A stretch of DNA of 64,000 nucleotides, from assembly GCA_023078685.1 (NCBI GenBank), contig JALGAS010000002.1:62001-126000 (forward strand), in the 5' to 3' direction. The DNA comes from Neopestalotiopsis rosae (Eukaryota > Ascomycota > Sordariomycetes > Amphisphaeriales > Sporocadaceae). This document shows, one piece after another, positions 1-9,764 of the stretch. The notes below the pieces were generated by a model. It was not told the origin of the DNA. It ran no database searches and was given only the letters and a program-made list of their open reading frames with translations. The first letter of the stretch is position 1. Each line of letters opens with the position of its first letter. Made by a program: the position numbers and the translations under genes.

Positions 1-3000
1 GCATGCCATGAGCTGGAATGTACAGGCATCTAGATTAGGTAGTAACTACTGCGCTTGCGTGAGAAGCGGGCCAAACTGGTGGCAATGACTTCGATTATTG
101 GCAAGTTTCCCGCAAATCCTGGTCGACTCAAACACATCTTTGTCCAAAGAAAAAAAGCTTGTGCAAGGCACGGCACTCGGAGCGAAATAGCTTGCATAGT
201 TTGGCAGAAGAAGCAATCGATTGGGGTCAAATCCTACCTCGCAGGTAACATTTCTACAACATCCTTGCGTTTCCAACTTGCTACAGCCTTGTTAGTTCAG
301 ATGACGGCGAGCCCTCAAGGCGACAAGGTGTTCCAGCCACCATGTCTAGCGGAGCATACAGCGGCCTACCAACGGTCGCTTATCATCTAGCCGAGTTCAA
401 GGGGGTTCATTCGGATGATCTCGAGTGTTTACAAACGGGCCAATTTTTTGAGTTGAGTTACACTCGGCAGTAAATGATCGAATTCCGAGTTTTGACACCT
501 GACCATATTTCACCAGCCTTCGCTGCAACTGTGCAATAACGCTCGGACCGTGAATGGTCGACTGAGCGGTGCCTAGCTGCCGATCTGCTGGTTTCTAAAC
601 GCCTCCTCGGGACTATAGCGCGGACGATAATCAAGAGTGAACAGATGCACAATACCTAGTGGTTGTCACAGCTTCGATCACAGTACTAGGGAAACCAATT
701 TAGTTATACAACCTCCCTTGGCTGACCTGCTTCGCCGGGTAATATAAAATCAACCAGATGCTATATATATGCGCTAGAGCAGTGCATGTACACTACTACT
801 GTATGTACTATGTGCAGGAATCCGACCCCAGACGGCATTGAAGCAGCACCATGTCAGTGCAAGCATTCGGCACGTTGGCGCACCCCTGTACTTAATTGCT
901 GGTTCTATCAATATCTACGCTGGCGCCGTATGTATGCAAGCGCCTGCTCAACAGGATGCGGTCCGTTCCAATCGCGACATATGTAATAAGGCACGGAGGA
1001 AGCACTATTGATAAGTTGGTGAGTGCTTTGTAGCTGTGTTGGTCGCATCCCGTCAGCCATGACCAAGTTGCTGTTGGTGATCTGATATCAACGGCACAGC
1101 AATCTGCTTACTACGCAGTCCATGGTCTCAATGACTGTCGTCAGACAGGTGCCACAAAAGATACGAGTATTAGGAATGCTCGCCTTACCTACACGTGGGT
1201 GGTCAGAAAACACGGAAATATTGCCCTTCTTACCGAGTCAATCCTCCCATCCCCCGCAACATGTGGTTGCATCGAATTGGTCAATGATCGTATTTTCCGT
1301 GGCAGATCAATCATCCTGGTGCAAGAACAACCTGCTTCTGAATGATTGTACAAAGCTCCGAGACAATTGAACTGATTTTCAAACACCGGGTAGGGCTTCC
1401 GGAAGCACGCAATAAACAGACTACGATAGTACTGTGTATATCTGCTATATTAGACCGAATATTGTCGCATTGACCTATGATCATATATCTTGTGCGTGCG
1501 TATAGCGCCGACTGCACAGTATTATGCCGAACTTGCGGGGTCAAGGTGGCAGTCCCGGGGTAGGAGGACGATCTTTGGACCCCCTCAATTCGCAGCATCG
1601 CATGAGCAAGCTGCTTCACTCGATGCTGTATCAATAGCTGAACCTTGTTGCCTTGAAAGCCTTTTCGGCCATACTAAGTATGAGCAGAACCCGAATACGC
1701 ATTGACTTCAAGTGCTCGTTATACTAATCGAACAGGAAGTCTGCGCACGGATATCGTACAGATATTCCCGTCCTTTCCACGAGGTAAGTTAGAAGAGAGA
1801 TGATGGGAGGGGAGGTTTATGTAGGAAAAGGACATCCTCTGTTTCCAATCACGATTGTATTTTGTGCTGGTCATCATTCACGCTTTGAATAAGTGTCGTG
1901 TATGTGAATATTCTTTTTCCCCGATGCATGCAGAGTTCTGCTTTCCTGTTCCCGATCAACTGCAGCTCCGAATTGTCTTCCTTCTCTTGCCATGCGGTGT
2001 GTGTTAGCACAAGGTGCTCGAGGATTCTTTCGAGATTGACAATATGGTCTCCATCATTATTGCTTTTCTCGGTACTGACGAGCTCGCCCACTTGTGTTGT
2101 GGAATTGCCTTTTACCCCTGGCTGGTGTAGCTTTCACGTGCCTGCTACTTGTAACGATGCACCACATGTTTGCAAATTCAACCATAAACCTTCATGTCCA
2201 TATCTTATTCCACAAAGAGATCAATCGTGCACTGGCCGCCTTAGTTCTCGATGTGACCGATGGGGAAGCTTGAATATGAGAGCATCCATGCAATTTTCTT
2301 GTTGGTTTCTCGGAATAGGTTTCACTATCCTCAATCTTTGCTGTGTCTCCAGTTGTGTGCAAGGTGCTTATTGCTGGTGGCTTGTTTCTCAGGTCTCGAC
2401 CTCAACGTCGTCAATGTTACGTTCCCACAAAATCTTACGATAGCCCCTTATGGTTACTATCGCAAACCAGCTCAAAACTATTCATGTCAGCAACGATGAT
2501 CGGAAATCTCAGACTTGAAACCCAATATTAACGACCACGTAATGTATGGGTCTCCAGGAATGTCGAGACCAGCCCGAGTTGAAAGAGTTTATCCACGGGC
2601 AATTCCCAGAGGTCTTAATTGGGCGAAAACACAGGTGTTCGACCATTGGGAGAACATTTCTGTCTGCGTTATCCCAGCAAGATATTTACTGTGGACTTTT
2701 CAGAAGCGCCAACAGAGCAGATTGATGTCTACGCCAGTAATCGGCCCCCGTTCTAACAATAATCTTGAAATCTCTGTGTGGCTTGAATGGCATGCCTGCC
2801 TTTCGGCATCATTGATCTTGTATGGCTGAACCGAGATTGTGGAAATCCGAGACTCAGTCGCTATTACGTTCGCCAAAGCGCAGCTGTCGCCTATCGATCT
2901 CATATTCAGGACAGATTCTGGAGGCTTGTTGACGATTCCGTTGCTCGCGAGTAGCCGGGATGGCATGCGAACATTTGTGCCGAGGGAGAGGCGCCTTGCA

Positions 3001-4487
3001 ACACAGACCAACTGCTGGAAGATCATTCCTTGAGCATTTTTTTCGAAAGTTTCTGTCAATCAAAGAACCCTTGGAGACTGGCTCGCCAAAGCTTCGACGA
3101 GTGAAGGCATAAAGTTTGGCTTTGGACGTGGCGGTCTCGATCCTCAAGCCCGTCTCGCGTGCTCACTCTTACTCAATAATTGGTTTGTACTGACATCGTG
3201 TCAGCGGCATATTCTCGCCGGAGATGTTTATATCTGCTCTCTTTTCGCCGTGCGAGCGCTCAGTATGGTCAAGAACTTCGAATACAGAGCACTGATACTG
3301 CTGAGAAATTTGTGATGTGCAGTATGTCTTCTGCAAATAAATTTTGGTTTTTCATATCGTCTTCACTATGTAACGTGATGTAGATAGTTCGATAATGCGT
3401 CTGACGAGAAAAGAAGAACAATCCAAATTGGCTCTCTAGGGGAAAGCAATTAGGAGTGGTAAGTTCGTGTCATTTTCGCCAGAGAAAGTCCTGCTTACAC
3501 GATTGACTGAGGCTCACCTATCCGTTGAGATGAAACATGATAACGATCTAAGCCCGCTCAAGTTTGAGATGCTCAATCAGAATGAGCGAGCATCTCCCTC
3601 GACATGACAACCGAAGCAAGGTTCGACAAAACTATTGCCTCTGTACGTCAAGTGTATTGGTAAACGACCTCAAGGAATTACCATTCTTGACATAGCCAAC
3701 TCAAAGATGGAGCCAGCGTGTGCATGCAATATGTGATATTCGAAGAGTGGCCATAGAGCAATGGATCGTCTCTGAAATCGAGTTTCGGCCCTCGAAGTAG
3801 TCAATAAAAATGCATCCAAGCAGTGTTTGAGCTGGTTGTGATTATTATCATTTCGAGAACCATGGCCTACAACGGCAAATGCCAATGCCAACTCGCACGC
3901 CGAACTTTTAGCCTATTGATCTAACCTTAGTCAAATAGCCCCCTCACGTATTCGGTTCTGCTTCCGAGCCGAAAACTGTAGAAACGTTGACGCCATCAAG
4001 AGCAGGTCTTGTATATTTATCGACTCCATCGTTAAATCCTGCGTTCAATTTCATCCTATCTAGCACAATTGTTTCGAAACTTGCAAACATTGAAGTGTTG
4101 CTTCAACATGTCATCCTTCGCCCTCATTTGCCGAGTATTGTAACCGCGAACATATTCGCGCCTCCACCCCAAGAATCCGGGTCAGGTTTGCCCATGGGGT
4201 AGACCGGGGCCCCGCAAAGTGGGCGCCGAAATGACTTGACGATCAAAAGCATGGAACAGTGCCCGCATGATGATAGCATCGAATGGGGGTGCATGGGCTA
4301 GAGAAATGGCCTCGGTTAATCTTGATTCTGACCCCACACAGACATCAAGATCCAAGAGGGATAGAGCAAGTATATCTTGCATGATGTGTCGCGCGAGAGA
4401 AGGAACAAGTACAGTTCGGTGCTTCTTGACCTGTTTGCTAGGGCTGGTTGAGCGAGTGTATCGTGTTACTTGCGTCTGTCAGCAGTA
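1..4487. other. Gene-free stretch, left end
   Basis: I see no gene I can support here. Open frames are short (under about 180 codons), start on non-ATG codons or overlap in several frames. None shows a recognisable domain or a convincing chain of splice sites. Around 2.3-3.15 kb two or three frames look protein-like at once, which argues against trusting any of them. The last few hundred bases must hold the promoter of the GH1 gene that follows. Confidence 0.6.
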
Positions 4488-6302
4488 ATGTCGCCAGCAG
4501 TATCAGCCTTTACGATCATGGGGCTTTTGCTTCATGTATCCATGTCGACAGCGTCGTGCGAAAATGCTACTACTACTGCCGCAAGCGCCTGCGTTGCTTC
4601 CATGGCATCACCCACGTATAGCTCTTTCAGCTATGAACAAATGAGCAGTAACCGCTACGCTACACCTTTGCCAACGCCACTTTCGTTGCCAACATACGCC
4701 CCAGGTTTTTCAGAGGCTTCTGCTCTGTTGCCTGCCAATGTTACGTACACGACCTATAGTCTCGACAAGGCGGCAATCTCAGTCGATGATGGGCCGTATG
4801 GGCAGAGTGCGTATGTTGCCCTATGGCAGAACCTCACATACTCCAGCGATCCTCCATTCACCACCACGGTTTCGCCGACTCCTGTGGCTTCTAGCGAGCT
4901 TATTTTCCCTCCACCGCTCGCTGCACGCCCGGCCAATGAAGACAAGTCCTTAAAGCTGCCCTGCGATTTCATCTGGGGAGTTGCAGCCAGTTCTTGGCAA
5001 ATCGAGGGCGGATTGCAAGTGGAAGGTCGAGGCGTAGGCGTTCTAGATGGGATAGGAGCAGTGGGTACGACTGGCCAAGACGACGCAAACATTGCCGACA
5101 TGAACTATTTCATGTATAAGCAAGACATTGCCCGTCTCGCAGCATTGGGAGTGCCGTATTACTCATTCTCCATCGCATGGCCACGTGTGATGCCTTTTGG
5201 CGTGGCGGGTTCGCCAGTCAATACGCAGGCATTGGATCACTATGCGGACATTATTGATACGTGCTATGAATACGGCATTATACCCGTTGCTACTCTGTTG
5301 CACGTTGATAGTCCTGTCGGAATCTTTGACGATCTCGATGCATTTCCGGAGCACTTTTTGTTCTATGCCAAGCAGATCATGACAAGATTTGCAGACCGAA
5401 TTCCCATTTGGTTCACCATCAACGAGCCGAATATCGCGGTACCCTATGTCTATGCCGACTATAATGTCCTGGTTGCAGAAACCAAGGCACATGCGGCAGT
5501 TTACCACTGGTACAAGGAGGAGCTGAATGGAACTGCTCGGATTAGCACAAAGTTTGCCAACAACCTTGCTGTTCCACGCGATCCAAGCAACTCCTCCGAC
5601 GTCGAGGCGTCACTGAGGTATCAAGAGTTCATCTTGGGCATCATGGCGAATCCAATCTTTCTCGGCCAGCAGATTCCCCAAGTTGTACTCGACACTCCAG
5701 GCATTAATCTGACTGCGATGACGGACGAGGAAATTGCGTACATCAATGGTACGGCGGACTTTTGGGCCTTTGATCCCTATGTTGCTCAATATGCATGGAC
5801 TCCAGATGGCGGCATCGAAGCTTGTGCAGCGAACTCATCTGATCCGCTGTGGCCGACATGTGTCGAGACTGGCACCTCTCAGCAGAATGGATGGCTCATG
5901 GGAGTACCGTCCAATGCATACCCAATGATAGCACCGCAATATGTGCGGGAGCAATATGGCTACATCTGGAACACCTACAAGCCGTCGGGCATCATGGTGA
6001 CCGAGTTTGGCTTCCCTCAGTTGCGCGAGGAGGAGTCAGACTTGGCCGTGAAGCTCTTCGACTTTGACCGATCCATGTACTATCAAAACTTTTTGACCGA
6101 GACCTTGCATGCTATCCACTCGGACAATGTCAATGTTATTGGTGCGTTGGCGTGGAGTTGGATTGACAACAACGAGTTCGGTGATTATGACAATGCCTAT
6201 GGCATGCAAACTGTCAACCGAACCAATGGTTTGTTTACAAGGCATTTCAAAAGGAGCTTCTTTGATTATGTGGACTTTTTCCACAACAACATTGCAAGCT
6301 AG
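4488..6302 (+). CDS. Secreted GH1-family beta-glycosidase-like protein (divergent)
   Basis: Single-exon gene of 604 aa. The ATG at 4488 is used because the in-frame TTG 18 bases upstream is not a credible start and the protein from 4488 begins with a hydrophobic, signal-peptide-like segment (about residues 1-22). Residues about 25-155 are Thr/Pro/Ser-rich and not part of the catalytic fold. The GH1 barrel begins near 'CDFIWGVAASSWQIEGG'. The acid/base glutamate is in TINEPN (about E313) and the nucleophile is in MVTEFG (about E506). Family members hydrolyse beta-glucosides or related glycosides; this one is probably extracellular. Several conserved -1 subsite residues are changed: the Trp of the usual HWDLP becomes HVDSP, TENG becomes TEFG, and the late Glu-Trp becomes Glu-Phe. 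Substrate is therefore uncertain. Many NxS/T sites fit secretion. The palmitoyl thioesterase gene follows about 520 bp downstream on the same strand. Confidence 0.88.
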   Translation: MSPAVSAFTIMGLLLHVSMSTASCENATTTAASACVASMASPTYSSFSYEQMSSNRYATPLPTPLSLPTYAPGFSEASALLPANVTYTTYSLDKAAISVDDGPYGQSAYVALWQNLTYSSDPPFTTTVSPTPVASSELIFPPPLAARPANEDKSLKLPCDFIWGVAASSWQIEGGLQVEGRGVGVLDGIGAVGTTGQDDANIADMNYFMYKQDIARLAALGVPYYSFSIAWPRVMPFGVAGSPVNTQALDHYADIIDTCYEYGIIPVATLLHVDSPVGIFDDLDAFPEHFLFYAKQIMTRFADRIPIWFTINEPNIAVPYVYADYNVLVAETKAHAAVYHWYKEELNGTARISTKFANNLAVPRDPSNSSDVEASLRYQEFILGIMANPIFLGQQIPQVVLDTPGINLTAMTDEEIAYINGTADFWAFDPYVAQYAWTPDGGIEACAANSSDPLWPTCVETGTSQQNGWLMGVPSNAYPMIAPQYVREQYGYIWNTYKPSGIMVTEFGFPQLREEESDLAVKLFDFDRSMYYQNFLTETLHAIHSDNVNVIGALAWSWIDNNEFGDYDNAYGMQTVNRTNGLFTRHFKRSFFDYVDFFHNNIAS

Positions 6303-6820
6303 ATTTAGACGAGTAGATACCGACCAGAGGGCAATAGCAAGAATCTGGGCTCTGTCTAATATAAATATTCCGCATGTGCAATGCTTCGCTATTCCAAACA
6401 AAGCAAGCATGGCAAGCTGCTTACCACCGTTATAATTAAACTTTCCATACCCAAACCAAATTGATTTATATGATTGACGACCAATTTATGATACATAAGT
6501 AGTTTCTATACCAAATTCTTAACCAATACTAGAGCTCTAGTGGGGCGCCATGGCGCCACTGGTGCGTGATGACGGATGCCTGTCTGGGGTACCTTTGAAA
6601 CATTACGGGGCTCAAGTGCTCATAGCTCGGCCGTCAAAGGGCAGCTTACGTACCGTACAATTCGCCTCACACTTCCATCCTTCATCTCCCTCACAATCTC
6701 AACATTAGCAACGATTCGGCATCAAGTGACTATTTATTCGACAACCTTCAAGTGCAGAAGAAGGAGGACTTGTTCATCCTCCGACACAGGGAAAGCTTGC
6801 ACATCATTACATCGCCCACG
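6303..6820. other. Intergenic: GH1 3' end and PPT1 promoter
   Basis: Holds the 3' untranslated region of the GH1 gene (AT-rich, with an AATATAAATA stretch near 6358) and the promoter of the thioesterase gene. The only structured element is a GC-rich palindrome at 6544-6557. No coding frame is supported. Confidence 0.6.
6544..6557. promoter_or_regulatory. 14-bp perfect palindrome GGCGCCATGGCGCC
   Basis: GGCGCCATGGCGCC equals its own reverse complement and stands out in otherwise AT-rich DNA about 265 bp before the thioesterase ATG. Flanking AGTGG and ACT extend it imperfectly. It could be a binding site for a dimeric regulator. No factor can be assigned from sequence alone. Confidence 0.3.
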
Positions 6821-7810
6821 ATGCCATCTCTCCGTGACCTGCTGCATCTGCTGCCGCTGGCCACTCTCGCACTCTCGAAACCCCAGGGCCAACGGCCCCT
6901 ACACAGTGGTGTAGACAAGCACGATGAACCCGACGACACACCTCTTCCCGTCATCATCTGGCACGGGCTAGGCGACAACTTTGCCAATGAAGGTATCCAG
7001 TCCGTCGGCGACCTGATCGAGGAGATCCACGAGGGCACCCTGGTGTATTACGTCAAGCTCGCCGACGATGCCACGGGCGACCAGTCGGCGACGTGGTGGG
7101 GCAACGTGACGGAGCAGGTTGACAAAGTATGCGCAGACCTGGCGAACCACCAGATCTTGAGCACAGCACCGGCCGTCGACGCTGTCGGCTTTTCGCAGGG
7201 CGGACAATTTCTACGGGCCTATGTCGAGCGGTGCAATTTCCCGCCCGTGCGCAATATCATCACCTTTGGCTCGCAGCACAATGGCATTGTTGACTACCGC
7301 ACCTGCAGCGCCACCGACTGGCTGTGCAAGGGCGCCATGGCTCTGCTGCACGGCAACACCTTTTCCCAGTACGTTCAGTCGCACCTGGTGCCCGCCCAGT
7401 ACTTCCGCGATCCCGAGCAGCTCGACAAGTACCTCGAGCACTCCAACTTTTTGGCCGACATCAACAATGAGCGCGTTCTCAAGAATGAGACATACGCCAA
7501 GAACATTGCCAACCTCGACAACTTTGTCATGTACATGTTTGAGGATGACACTGTCGTCGTGCCCAAGGAGACGGCCTGGTTTGAGGAGGTCAATGGCACT
7601 GAGCGCACCCCGTTAAGGGCGAGAAAGATGTACGAGGAGGACTGGCTGGGTCTGAGAGCGCTTGATCGCAAGGGCGGACTCAAGTTCCGAACAACTCCAG
7701 GCGAGCACATGCGCCTGTCCGACAAGGTTCTGACTGAGTCGTTCAAAGAGTTTTTTGGGCCATGGGGCAAGAAGTACTCGAAAGAGGCAGTGACGTTCAA
7801 CGAGCTGTAG
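6821..7810 (+). CDS. ppt1: Palmitoyl-protein thioesterase 1 (lysosomal/vacuolar type)
   Basis: Intronless, 329 aa. The first ATG in the frame (6821) is chosen; it gives a Leu-rich signal peptide (about residues 1-19), whereas the upstream extension starts on GTG. Family enzymes remove S-linked palmitate from proteins during breakdown in the vacuole or lysosome. The alpha/beta-hydrolase landmarks are present: the oxyanion-side motif 'PVIIWHGLGD', the nucleophile elbow GFSQGGQ (S125), the acidic residue in EDDTVVVP (about D243) and the histidine in GEHMRLS (H296). The string ITFGSQHNGI is also typical of PPT1. Length fits the family (about 300-330 aa). NxS/T sites such as NVT and NET fit passage through the ER. 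It is convergent with the L1-domain gene, with about 270 bp between stops. Confidence 0.93.
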   Translation: MPSLRDLLHLLPLATLALSKPQGQRPLHSGVDKHDEPDDTPLPVIIWHGLGDNFANEGIQSVGDLIEEIHEGTLVYYVKLADDATGDQSATWWGNVTEQVDKVCADLANHQILSTAPAVDAVGFSQGGQFLRAYVERCNFPPVRNIITFGSQHNGIVDYRTCSATDWLCKGAMALLHGNTFSQYVQSHLVPAQYFRDPEQLDKYLEHSNFLADINNERVLKNETYAKNIANLDNFVMYMFEDDTVVVPKETAWFEEVNGTERTPLRARKMYEEDWLGLRALDRKGGLKFRTTPGEHMRLSDKVLTESFKEFFGPWGKKYSKEAVTFNEL

Positions 7811-8084
7811 TCATTGAGCTCTTGTGAATTTGGGAAGCAATTATGGCATCGTCGCGTTGATTTATTTGGGTTCAACAAGGAGTAAAGGAATATGTAGATA
7901 TCAACAGGAACGGGAACAGGTACATTGATTGAATTGATTTGATATCATCTATCCCCGATGCTTTTTATTTTCACCCGTCCAAAACGCCATGCAATGATCC
8001 CATTCTATGTGAGACGATACGACACGACACGATACGCCGAACGCCTCGACACATGTGCAGCAAAAACCACTACTACATATCCCA

Positions 8085-9302
8085 TCAAATATCGACAGCC
8101 TTCTTGGCTGCGGCCTTTTGCTTCTTGAGCTTGGCCTTGCGTTCCGCAATCTCCTTGTCGAGGTGGGAATCGTCGCTCTCAGTCAGGGCCTTTGTCTTGG
8201 TCTTCTTGGCCTTCTTGGTCGCTGGTGCTGTCTCCTCGGGCTGCGCTTCAAGGGACTTTCGCTTCTTGCCAACGTTGGCCTTCTCAGCCAGAGCCTTGGC
8301 CTCCTCGGCCTCCTTGGTCATGATGTCCTTTTGTCCATCCAGCCACAACTCGTCAGCCAGGTACAGAGGCAGGGCGACCGTCTCGGAACCCTTGAGATAC
8401 ATGGCGCGAACATTCTTATCCTTCTGCGGCACGTACTTCTCCACGAGGACCTCGGCGACGGCGTTTGCGTTGGCAGCAATCTTGTCGGCAGGCCAACCGG
8501 CATAGCCCACACGGACAGCTGTATTGGTTGATGGCGACAGGTGCACCAGAGCAGAGCCGACAGCCTTTTCGATCTCGGCGGCAAGCTCGGCTGGCGTGCA
8601 TGAGTTGGGTGTGTCGTCGCCCTTGGCCTTCTTGACCTTCTTGCCATCCACCTTGGGCTTGGACCTCGACTCCAGGTTCACAGGGATGGGGCGCTTGGCT
8701 GTGTTCTTGTAAAAAGTCTTGCCCAGAGCCTTGGGAAGTCGGGTGATGATGCGGGCATCTCCGAGGAAGATGTCGTGTTCGGCGTAGAGTTTCCGCTGCT
8801 CCTCGTACTGCTTGAACTTGGACTGGAGCTTGCCAACATCGATAACTCGGGTGACTCGCTTGCGCCATTCCTCGGGGAACTCTTCCGAGGCAACAAGGCT
8901 ACAGGGTAGAAAGGTAAGCAAATTATCAAACAGCATGCGCAAGTTTAAAAAAACATACTTCTTGTAGTGGCGCTGGGGGTCGGCGCTGATGAGACACACG
9001 CTCAGCTCAGGGTCGGTGTTCAGAGGATGCGGCAACACAATCTTGCCGGGCTTGAGGCGGTTGGAGTCGACAATGTGTCGCTTGGTGGTCAGGGTCAACC
9101 AAACGGGCTGCTCATTCAAGAGAGTCTCGTCGTCCGAGTCAGCGGCCAAGAGGTTCTTCTTGTCGGCCTTTTCTGCCTTTTCCTTGGAGGCCTTCTTCAT
9201 ATGCGCCAGAAGCGCTTTCGATGCCTTCAATGTCTGGTCGGGATCAACGAGCTGCAGAGCAGCATCGGAAGAGCGAAGCTTCATTTCCTTTGTGGGCGCC
9301 AT
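8085..9302 (-). CDS. Ribosomal-L1-domain nucleolar protein (Utp30/Cic1 family)
   Basis: Two exons: 9302-8959 and 8898-8085, giving 385 aa. The 60-nt intron (8958-8899; GTATGT..TAG) is a multiple of three without a stop, so the unspliced frame is also open; its translation does not resemble the flanking protein. Known relatives (yeast Utp30 and Cic1/Nsa3) act in pre-ribosome assembly in the nucleolus. The middle of the protein has L1-fold features, such as 'FLGDARIITRLPKALGK' followed by 'TFYKNTAKRPIPV'. The C-terminus (from about residue 310) is a Lys/Ala/Glu-rich basic tail, probably a nucleolar targeting and RNA-binding region. I cannot tell Utp30 from Cic1 by eye, so no symbol is given. 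It is divergent from the Ctk2-like cyclin gene. Confidence 0.88.
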   Translation of the reverse strand: MAPTKEMKLRSSDAALQLVDPDQTLKASKALLAHMKKASKEKAEKADKKNLLAADSDDETLLNEQPVWLTLTTKRHIVDSNRLKPGKIVLPHPLNTDPELSVCLISADPQRHYKKYVFLNLRMLFDNLLTFLPCSLVASEEFPEEWRKRVTRVIDVGKLQSKFKQYEEQRKLYAEHDIFLGDARIITRLPKALGKTFYKNTAKRPIPVNLESRSKPKVDGKKVKKAKGDDTPNSCTPAELAAEIEKAVGSALVHLSPSTNTAVRVGYAGWPADKIAANANAVAEVLVEKYVPQKDKNVRAMYLKGSETVALPLYLADELWLDGQKDIMTKEAEEAKALAEKANVGKKRKSLEAQPEETAPATKKAKKTKTKALTESDDSHLDKEIAERKAKLKKQKAAAKKAVDI

Positions 9303-9764
9303 TGTGTACAGGCGAAAAGTGTCGAGGACAATTGCTGGAAATGCTTTTGCAACTTTTTTCCTCTAGCAAATTGCGCTGCATGGAAATCCAAAGGCACTGG
9401 GAACTTTTGGAAATCGATAAACTTTTGGTACGTGGGGCTCGAAAATTTCCCAGAGTCCAATCAAGTTGTTCTGCGATAAGCTTATCGTTGAGCTGGCCGA
9501 GGCGCCTCAACCTTTGGCAATATGCACAGCCCATTTTTATGAGACTGGCAGTGGACCTTTCCTAAAACGCCACAATCATTAACCACCACATTAGCCAACT
9601 GCAGTGCGCCCAGCACGGATACCCAGCAGTGACCAGACAGCCAGCCTGCAAGCAGACAGTCCGCCGCGGGACCACTGTTCTATTATTTCCGAGCAGATTC
9701 CCAGGCTGGCGATCGACGCTCTTGGATATAGCCAAACTCAGCCTTAGTGACTGATATCCTCAAC
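9303..9764. promoter_or_regulatory. Divergent promoter between L1-domain gene and cyclin gene
   Basis: 462 bp between two start codons facing away from each other. It contains the direct repeat AACTTTTGG at 9402-9410 and 9420-9428, and a 14-bp perfect palindrome CGATAAGCTTATCG at 9474-9487 made of two back-to-back GATAAG motifs. No coding frame is supported. Confidence 0.55.
9474..9487. promoter_or_regulatory. Palindromic double GATA site
   Basis: CGATAAGCTTATCG is self-complementary and holds GATAAG on each strand. GATA-type zinc-finger regulators of fungi (AreA/NreB class) bind HGATAR. Whether this pair works is inference. It lies about 280 bp from the cyclin ATG and about 170 bp from the L1-domain ATG. 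Confidence 0.4.

Noticed and set aside
1849..2091. Minus-strand frame of 80 codons with coiled-coil look
   Set aside because: No supported exons upstream, opposite strand also open, no known family.
2260..3150. Possible degenerate gene: strings in all three plus frames look protein-like
   Set aside because: The three frames overlap and each looks equally plausible, which is typical of chance; no consistent splice chain or domain is visible.
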